Positions 1-9,400 of a stretch of DNA of 13,179 nt are shown in pieces. Each line of letters opens with the position of its first letter. The first letter of the stretch is position 1. The position numbers and the translations under genes are program-made. Under the pieces are notes generated by a model. That model was not told where the DNA came from. It did not search any database and was given only the letters and a program-made list of their open reading frames with translations. The DNA is from Phoronis ovalis (Eukaryota; Phoronida; Phoronidae), in contig JAOXYB010039873.1 in the NCBI GenBank assembly GCA_028565635.1, forward strand, positions 1 through 13,179, given 5' to 3'.

Positions 1-322
1 TTTAATGGGGCATTTTTGAAACTCTTGCATCATTATTTTTTGCCTGTGAGAGTCACGTGAACATGTCTGAACTCGGCGTTACGTGACCTACATCTCTATC
101 AAGATCTGTGGTTTACCACGGGTGCCGTCTAGTTAACATAATTATGGCAATATAGTCAGTTGTCTCAGTTATTAGAACATGTGTACAATGTAATTATGGA
201 CTTCAGCTTTATCTTTTTTATGTTTAATAATAGTTATTGTGTTGAAAAAAATGGATATTGATGTGAAAAAAGTTGCAGCTGGATTTGATAATGATGGAGT
301 AAGTACTTTTTGTTTTATTTAG
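1..322 (+). other. Intron (3' part) upstream of first recognised exon
   Basis: I see no convincing exon. The stretch ends in a good acceptor, TTTGTTTTATTTAG, before base 323. The preceding exon must end in phase 0 and supply the G-x-F-x-F start of Calx-beta repeat a; nothing here does so clearly. An open stretch at 194-298 is followed by GTAAGT but would need a 24-base intron, so I did not include it. Confidence 0.55.
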
Positions 323-437
323 TCTACAGCACCACGTAAATTACAGCTGAAATTGGAAAGAAATGGTGGAATGCTCGAAGACATCATTGTTCCTTTTTCA
401 GTTTACTATGTGACTTCAAACAATGGCACAACAGCAA
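323..437 (+). CDS. ADGRV1: Exon 1: Calx-beta repeat a, B-C strands
   Basis: Residues 1-38. It contains LQLKLERNGG followed by IIVPFSVYY, the V-x-R-x-x-G turn and following strand of a Calx-beta repeat, and a sequon NGT. The acceptor is at 321-322 and the donor is A|GTAAG at 438; the exon ends with one spare base (phase 1). An in-frame stop at 320-322 forces the left edge to be a splice site. The acceptor could instead be at 328-329 with a different upstream phase. Confidence 0.65.
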
Positions 438-3400
438 GTAAGATCACACACATAATACTTTGAAATTAAATGTAACAATAAACTTTGTTGTGACCTTTCA
501 TTTAAAAAGATCCTTTAATCCTGTTGTTGGGTGAGGTTGTATTACTATTAAGCTACATTTACTAGACCTTTCTGACAGTTACTTTTTAATGGCTATATTT
601 CCTCAATTAATTTGGCACGTCACTATAAACAAAAATAATTAGAGCACCCATGAACTATAGACATAAGAAGAAAGATAAACATGGAATTTGTCATTTATAT
701 TTACTGTATAGAATAATTTTTTGGGACCCCACAGAAAGAAAGCGTTACATTTTTTGATGAAAGTACAATTTATTTTGGTTTTGTCAGTACAATCCGGAAC
801 ATATTTATAATGATCAGAAGTATAGTTAAATTATTAGAAAATTTGCAATAAAAGTGGGTATTCAAACTAAAGAGACAAGATTTTAATGTTTTTGCTAGCG
901 GTCAGATTATTTGTAGAGTAGTTCCGGGTATGAACTATAGTCACACAATGATCAACATTGTCCTGTACATGGTGTGAAAACTATAGTCGTTAACTGTCTG
1001 TTTTTTAAATGAATGCCATTTTAAAATTAAATTTATTTCTTTGTTGACTTACTTTTGTTGTTCCAGATGTTTTAAATGTCACCAATCCGGTTGAAGTAAT
1101 GATGCCAGCCAGCCAAAGAACTTTTTCATTTGAAGTTTCTATACTTAATGAAGCTTTCCTACAAGTTGGGGCTTATTTTGAAGTAAAATTACTATCACCA
1201 CAACTCAGGTTTTGTAAGTGTGATTTTTTATTATTTATATACTATAAAATCTCTAAAGTACAGATGAGTAGCAAATTATCTAATGGCCACGAGGCCATTG
1301 CCTGGGCACAGATGAACATAAAACAACAAAGATACCAGTTGATTAAGAAAAAGCACTAAATGAACTACATGACAGAAAATGTTTGGTTGCATTTACATTT
1401 ATATTTAAAAAGAATTGATGTACAGTTTTGTTTATTTAAGAAATAAAATATCTGCTTGCCTTTATTGTGACTCTCTTCAGTATGTTTTAAAGCATATAAA
1501 GTTTAAATTTTACTTGCAGCTCTCCCTATTGGACCATTTAATAGTCCAATACTGGGGACAAGAGATTCGTCCAACATTACTGTTACAACCAGTGCTGCGA
1601 ATGGGGAAATTGGATTTGCAAGTACAGAAACCAGGTTTATAAATGAGCCAGAAACTGGAAATTTGCAAGTAAGTATGATGACCATATATGATATATAAAA
1701 TATGTAATTATGTAAATATATAATGTAATATTTAAATACATACATACATAATGTTATATGTCCAATGATGAGATATTTATCAACATTTATCTGCTTGTTG
1801 CATTTGTTGATTGAAATAACATTTCTGGACATATCTTGTTATTCATACATATAACTGACTCTTATTAAATTGACTTGTAAGTATGAGTGATTTTGTAGGT
1901 ATCTTTAGAATTAACAAGGGAAGGTACAAATGGGGATGCCATCATACTGTGGCGTTTATTTGGATCAGGAATCAATGCTGCTGATGTAACTGACACTGAT
2001 TATGAGTCAGCAGAAGGCAATGCGATCATGTCTTCTGGTATGCATAACATTTTTATTAAAAATTTTGCTATGCCGGTGCCATCTACGGTACTATTTTACC
2101 GGTGTGTATCCTAATTGATCACTGTCTCCTGCTGTGTAAACAAGAAGTTGGTGGTGGCACCTTGATTTGGTGCGATCGGTATCTCCTGGTATATTATCGA
2201 TCAGTGTGTTGTTATATTAGTCTCAGTATATCGTAAAGAGGAAGTGCACAAAGGATTGTTGAAACTAGTGAGTGACTGAAAAGAACCGTTGCAAGAACAA
2301 AATGTCTTCCAACTTGACTTAACTATCATTATGATGATCTCTGTTTGATGAAAGTGTTTTAATGTTGTCACTTCTTTTTCTTTGATTTCAGGTCAGTCAA
2401 GAGAAGTCATCACCATTACTATCCGTACTGATAGCGTCCCAGAAACTGATGAAGAACTAACAGTACAGCTGACTGATGCTAATCCACCCGACACTCAACG
2501 GCTGCGGCCAGGCTCAGCAGAAGTAAAAATTGTTATTCGAGAAAATGATAATCCAGGGGGAGTGTTTGAATTCTCAGCAACCATGTTGAGTTTGTACAGT
2601 GTTGAGGTATTATGACGTCCTTAGTAACCTTATGCTTGTCAATTTTATTCATAATCGTTAGAGCGACTCCCTAGTTTTCCAATATACACAAGTATGTTAT
2701 TTGTTAAGTATGGAAACAGCAAATAATGAAGACAGAACCCAGACTGTGCTGACTCCTCACGGTACTATGAAGAGACTAAACCTGATCACAATAAATACTA
2801 GTGATAGTTATGTGCTTTTTCAGTTCAAAGCTATACATAACTGAAAGAAAGATGAATTTTTTGTGACCAGATGTCACTAGTGTACTTCTCTTGTTCAGTA
2901 TAAACCAAGACTTAGAACTGTGACATTTTTTACATATGTCATCATTTTTCTTTTAAAATAATGATATTTTATATTGTTATCAGAATTTATGTATATTGCA
3001 TCTGTGTATAGAATTCTGGCTAAATAGTTATTTTATTTTGATAATTCTTACATTCAGAATATTGTAAGTATTTACTTGTGAGCCATTACTTAAATTGTTA
3101 ATTTATTTCATCGCACCAAGCATGTTAAATTTTAGGACCTTTGAAGCTGTATTCTTATTAAAGCATGCTTCCAATCCACTTTACTGCATATTTACATAGA
3201 GATTTGCATGTTCAGTGCTCTTTGCATCTTGTAAATTTGCAATTTAATTATTTTTTTGACTCAAAAGTATGGCATCTACACGTTTAAAAAATGTACCACA
3301 TTTCATCTTTGCTAGTTCTGTGCTTTAACGCAACACAATTCATGTATCATATTGATGATATATTGATCGTGTATGTTCTAGGAGGAAGGGAGTGCCATGG

Positions 3401-6400
3401 TGATGTCTGTAATAAGAACTGGTGGAGCTCTTGTTTCAAGGCAAATTGAGTATTATATTGAACCTAATGGAGATATGGAATTTTTTGGCGGATCAGGGGT
3501 GTTAGCTTTTGACCCTGGGCTCATTATTCAAAATCGAACGATCATTGCTAAAGGTGACGGAATATCAGAGGTATGTATTTAAAAGCACTGGAGGTCTGTA
3601 ACAGTATAAAGTGCATTCTTTATATAATTCACTTTTTTTTACTGCGAGCAGTTTCTTTTAGCATAAATCAGTGATATCATCAATTTCTTTTGAGTACAGC
3701 TCAGAGAAATCAGAATCCTGTGTGTATAATTTCCTGTGGCAAAATCTTCTGATCGGGGAGATATTTTGTTCCTGTGTAAACTACTAGTATATTGTTTACT
3801 CATTTTTTCCAGTTGGATGAAACATTTCAATTACGACTACGAAGCTATGGCTCCCCATCATCTATAATTGGTTCCAGTAATACTGTAAACATTACAATTC
3901 TGGCCAATGAAGATCCTCAAGGGGTTATCCAATTTGAGAGTGACCCACTTACTAAAACTATGAGTAAGTTTGTTTTTTTGTTGTTATCGGAAAATTCAAT
4001 CTGGATTCTGTCATTGATGTACTTGATTATAATTCCAAAGAAGGACTGAAAGCTTTTAAAATTTTTACCCATTTTCGTCTAAGTTGTGCATTAATCAAAA
4101 ACATATATTTTTTATTGTCCCGTTTTAGAGGAAACTTCAGTTACAAGTGGCCAATTAACTACCAGTTTCCGTGTTGTTCGTAACAAAGGCAGATTTGGAA
4201 GAGTAACTGTTGATTGGAAAGTAACACCAGCTGACACATTGGATGTACAGCCACTGACAGGACAACTCATCTTTGGAAATGGAGAGTTTATGAAAGAAAT
4301 TGTTATAAGCTCTACCTCTGACCAGGTTATATTAATTAATTTTATAGAGTGTGATAGAAAATTAAATGAACATCTTTTGCAATTTATCTGATACTAGTAT
4401 CTCTATCTGTTGTAATTTAATACAAGCCATCATGTGTGTAATAAAATATGTACATACACAACAAAGAGGGTTTGTAGTATTTTCTATATTTAACATTTAA
4501 ATTTTCTTTAACTTGTAGTTACCAGAAATTGCTGAAACATTCTTTATAAATTTGACAAACCCCACTGATGGAGCAAGGCTTGGAACACCAGACTTTGCTA
4601 CACTGATTGTAGAGAGAAACGATAATGCCATCCACTTCAAAGGTAACGTTTATTAAACAGCAGTTGCTCACAATTGTTTATCACATCAAGATGTCAAATT
4701 AACTTAAAATAAGATTAGTGTATTCTTTCTGTAATAGCTGAAATAGAAAACCATTTAAACACACTCGTTATTAGATCAAAATTTATACTAATGAATGTTT
4801 TTGTCACTTCACTGTTAAGTATTTATAATTTGATCAATTAATCCTATTGAGGAAACATTGTTGTTCTTGTGTGGCCTTACTGTTGCAGCATTCAATTTGA
4901 ACTTTTACAGATCCAGCTATGGCAGAAGTACCAGAGGGTAATATTGCAACTCTTACTGTTGTGCGCGACGGACTTGCAGATTTCAGGGCTTCTGTTAAAT
5001 ATCGCACCATAGATGGTACTGCTAGGGAGATTGATGGAGATTATACCCCAATTATACAAAATACCTTGACATTTGAAATTGGACAAATGGAGAAAAATAT
5101 TACCGTTACAACAAGGGAAGATAGCTCTCCAGAGACAGTAGAGACCTTCTACATAGAACTCTTCAATGCTGAAGGTGTTTACGCTTTTAAATATTATGTA
5201 TAGTTTTAATTATTTTTAATATTAGGTAGTTTTTCTTGAAAGTACTTTAAGAAATTTTCTTTAATATCTTACTGAAAATGTTTTTTCTAAAGTATATCTT
5301 TCTACCTTTTTAAGCTTTCTTGAAATTCAACTTTAACATGTAGTATATTAGAACTCTATTCTTACAATGCCTAATCTAGAAATATTTACTCATGCACTCG
5401 CACGTGTGATCTGAACATGCCTTTTTCATGGTTATGAAAGTTTGTTTTATTTTCAGGAGATGTTGTAGTTTTTGGAGCTTCAAATGCAACCATTGTGATT
5501 CAAGCCAATGATGATGCCAATGGAATCTTCAGTTTTGGAACGCCTCTTGTAAATTCAGCACAGGAAGGTAGTTCTGTATTGTACAAGTAAGTATCTAGTA
5601 TTACTAAAAATATTTCTTTGCATGTGAACTGTTCCATCATGCCAGTTGTAAGAGAAAAAGATGAAACGATGTAACAATTTTTGTTCTTTTTCAGTGTTGT
5701 GCGTAATCGTGGACATTTTGGCAGTGTTCAAATTTATTGGGAGATTCTGGATAATGCAACATTGCAACTATCTCCTGAAAATAGCGATTTTGTTGAAAAA
5801 ACTGGATTTATAACATTCATTGATGGTGAAGCGACTAAGTCTATATCGGTCACACCAGCTGATGATAACATCCCAGAATATGCTGAAGGATACAAACTAA
5901 GACTTGTTAATGCAACAGGTACTATGGATAAAAGTTTTCTTTGTTTCATGTATGCCTAATATGACAGTATGTAAAAACTGTATTTCAGTGGTGTGAAAAT
6001 TGTCCAAAATGAACATTGTCTTATAGCAAACTATTTGCCTACAATGTGGCATCAGAATTTGGTATATTTAACAAAAAACAATATGTTAATATGTTTATTC
6101 AGTATATATGACTATAAATGTCAAAAACTTTATGACATATGAATATTTATGGTGGCTAAATATATTGTTAAGTATTACAGTTTTAGAGATTTTCTTTACG
6201 ATTAGATGTTTGTTACAGAGTTCTTTCATATGCTGTGTGATTTAAGATATTTTGTAAAGTTTACAATACATCTAACTGTATCTCGTGCAGCTTTGATTAG
6301 ATTTTGATTGATTCCCTAATTAAATAAGTTTGTAAGTGTGGAATTAGATTTTGCAAAACTCCACTTGATTGTTCAATGTATACACAATGTGTTGTTTTGT

Positions 6401-9400
6401 CTTCAGGAGGGGGACCCAGTGGACAAGTGGGACAGCTAGCATCAACTGATTTAATAGCCTCAATTATAATCGAAGAAAATGATGACCCTTATGGCGTGTT
6501 TGCATTTCCTGCATCATCGCGAGATAAATCTATTGCTGAGGACTATTACGCAGGGCAAGAGAGTACATCAAGAGCTAATTTTACTGTGAAAAGAATGCAA
6601 GGAACATTCAATGAAGTAGAGGTAAGCATTGTTAGACAGTACTTTCAAAGTTTAACATGGTGGGTTATTGAGTGTATTCATTTGCTCTTTTTTGCATACT
6701 GGTTTATATTATGCTCTCTAAGGTTAATCTTCAGTAGCTTTGTAAAGTATCATGAGACATTTGATATATACAATATATCTCAAAATGTATTGATTTGTTA
6801 CTGTGAAATGCATACCTGCCGTGTATGAGGAATAAAATGTCAACTTACAATCATATCTGAATAGATGTTCATAAAAGATTGAAATTGTCTACTAGATTTA
6901 TAAGAGAGCAGGGTCTAACTGCACGAAGAGGAGCAGCTGATCTAGTGGTAATATAAGAGCCTAGTTTATTGTTCTGATGAAGATGCCACTTTCTGGTTAT
7001 GAAAATATATTTGATTGTGATGGCTGTTTATATTTTATGAAGGATTACTAACCTAATTAATTTATTTAATCCGCTTAGGGCTGTTCCAGTAAAAAAAGTG
7101 GGGGAGGGGGGGAAGGCACTTTCATTTTATACCCACCACCCATAATTTTTAATTAGCTTGTAATGCAACCACCCATAATTCTGAATACAACCACCCACAA
7201 TTTTTTATTTCAACTGCCTTCCCCCCCCTCCCCCACTTTTTTTACTGGAACAGCCCTTATAGGTTACTGCATTTTTAAATTGTTGTATAAATTTAAAATC
7301 ATTCCTTGAGAAACATAGCAAATGCTTTTGTGAAAATGACTGCTTCAAATTTCAGGTTTTGTGGGAGATATTCTCTGATGCCATTGCTGGTTCTTTGCCA
7401 AGTGTAAAGGATCTAATTTTCCTAGGAACTGCGCCACCACAAGTTACACTGAATGACACTGCACCAAGGCGAATGGGAACGCAAACAGCAATACTATACT
7501 TCGACGGACAGCCAGGTAAAAAAATATTCTTTGAGGCCTGCAGCATTAATAAGAGAGCAAAATATGCTGTTTACTGTAACTGTTGCTAGTTTTACAACAT
7601 TGCATCATATTATGTGCATTCAAATTTTAAAATTAATGTAATTTTTGGTGAATACAATGATATTTAGTTACAGGAATTCAATGATATGAGTGGTCAGGTT
7701 CTGAAAAGATGAACGTTTGATTATATAACCTTTCATGGAAATATAAAAAATTCTGCCAACATACATTTAATAGTAAGTTTCATATATTCTAGGTTCATTT
7801 GTCACTGTGCCCCCAGAGTACCAAACTGAGAAATCTGACATTGAAAGTGGATTCTCCATCAGTGCTTGGATAATTCCTGATGCTGATACCAATGGTTATA
7901 TTCTGGCCAAAACAACAAATGACGGCACTAACACATATTATGCCTTAAAAATAGTTACACAGCCTCAGTCTCAGTTTGTTAGTCTAACACTTGATTACTC
8001 TACTCAGCAGGTAATGAATTTGTGCAATTCTGTTTAAAGTTTCATTACATTTATTACATGTTAATTATTGGTTTAAGAAACTGCACTTGTTCAACAGTAT
8101 CTGAGGAAATTAATTACTGGTATTTATATATGGTTAGGCACATAACATGTTAGCTTACGAGTAATGCTTCTCAGCTTTGTACAGTTGCATTACTTAGCCG
8201 GAACTTTTGTTATTTCAGCAAAATACTTTTGCCCAAGTGTTTGTACTGAATGTTAACATTGGAAATGGCCAATGGCATCATATTCTAGTCACAGTCGATG
8301 CTGGGAAGATCAAGTTCTATGTGGATGGTGTCCTAGGTGGGACCGAGTACGTATTATTAAAATTTATACTTCTGTCATTGATCCTTAAAACAATTGTGAT
8401 GACAATGGCCTGCCAATCAAGGTCTGTGCAGTATGGTTTTTCAGGCTTTATATTATATTGTAATGTTGTTCACATTTTGAATCCCTAAAATGACTTATCT
8501 GCTCACCTTATTAAAAGACAACTGTTAAGTTGCACTGTTAATTGGTGCACTGTTTCATCCAGCTATTCCAGTAAGGGAATTTAATACTTCATGGACTCTC
8601 TTACAAATTCTACCATAGGAAAGTAACTCACTCCATGTTGATCAATGTTGAACTAGCTACGAGGTATATGTTAACTTGTATAACAATTCTTTCTGATTAT
8701 GCACAGAACTTGCTTTAATTTTTTGTTTATATTTCAGAACTATTAAAGATGGCTTAAATAATATCATAGATGGAGTTGGTACCCTGTTAGTAGGGGCCAG
8801 AAGATCTGCTGGTGGATCTGCTGATGGGTTCACTGGCCTCATGCAGGATGTAAGAGTTTTCAGTAGAAAGCTGGATGACAAGTAAGAATTTTCTTGCTGT
8901 TATTAATTGATTATAAACAATGTAAGCTATGTCAGCATCGGCTAAAAATTAGTTCAATTAACAAGTACTTGTTTGAATAAATTGGTGAACCGTTTGCTAA
9001 TTTATGGTAATTGCATTAGATTATGCAAAGTTTTTAAATTAGATTAATGTAAATAATTACTGTATGTGCTTAGTGTCTTGATGATTCTGTTATTTCATGT
9101 TTAATATTCTTAAATTCAGTGAAATTCAAGAAATTCAAGGATTTCCATCTAAAAAAGATGTTCGTCCCATATCTGGTACCTTAAGATATACTGCTGGCTC
9201 AGAGTTTGGCTTCATAGTCATTGACAGTGTTCAGGACAATGAAGAAGAGGCAAACGAAGTCTTCTCTGTCAAATTAATTTCTGCTAAAGGTGGAGCTAGA
9301 GTAGCAAACAATGATGCTTCTGGAAAGCTCACAAGTGAGGAAATTACTTGAAATAAGCTTTATTGTTCATATCAGAAGATATACTTTAAAACTCAATTTG

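Larger units (their letters stand above)
7078..7256. mobile_element. PIF/Harbinger-type MITE (Tourist-like), 179 bp
   Basis: Terminal inverted repeats of 41 and 42 bases start GGGCTGTTCCAGT and are identical except for one G in a homopolymer run. The element is flanked on both sides by TTA (7075-7077 and 7257-7259). A three-base TWA target duplication with GGG-initial termini is the hallmark of PIF/Harbinger elements. There is no open reading frame inside, so it is non-autonomous and would depend on a transposase elsewhere. The central 96 bases carry three copies of ACCACCCAYAATT. The near-identical arms suggest recent insertion or frequent correction. Superfamily assignment is an inference from ends and duplication only. 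Confidence 0.85.
6622..7355 (+). other. Intron 13, hosting a MITE
   Basis: 734 bases, of which 7078-7256 is the MITE described separately. The rest is AT-rich without recognisable content. A 36-base AG..GT-bounded open stretch at 6912-6947 was considered as a microexon and rejected. The acceptor is TTCAAATTTCAG. Confidence 0.65.

Noticed and set aside
1503-1832. Minus-strand open frame of 109 codons
   Set aside because: It overlaps exon 3 in antisense, runs into AT-rich intron and has low-complexity Ile/Tyr-rich composition with no recognisable domain.
2070-2200. Possible SINE or tRNA-derived element in intron 4 because of raised GC
   Set aside because: No A/B box promoter, poly-A tail or target duplication could be seen.
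5555-5949. Minus-strand open frames opposite exons 11 and 12
   Set aside because: Antisense shadows of exons with strong Calx-beta signatures.
6622-6828. Continuation of the exon 13 frame past the GTAAGC donor
   Set aside because: The residues turn hydrophobic and Cys-rich and lose Calx-beta character exactly at the splice donor, so it is intron read-through rather than a membrane segment.
6912-6947. 36-base AG..GT-bounded open stretch that could be a phase-0 microexon in intron 13
   Set aside because: It would insert 12 residues (GLTARRGAADLV) into a predicted beta strand between FNEVE and VLWEI, which join well without it, and its acceptor lacks a pyrimidine tract.
7516-7641. Open frames running past the exon 14 donor
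   Set aside because: The LamG pattern continues in exon 15 after a consensus donor and acceptor, while the read-through has no similarity to the domain.
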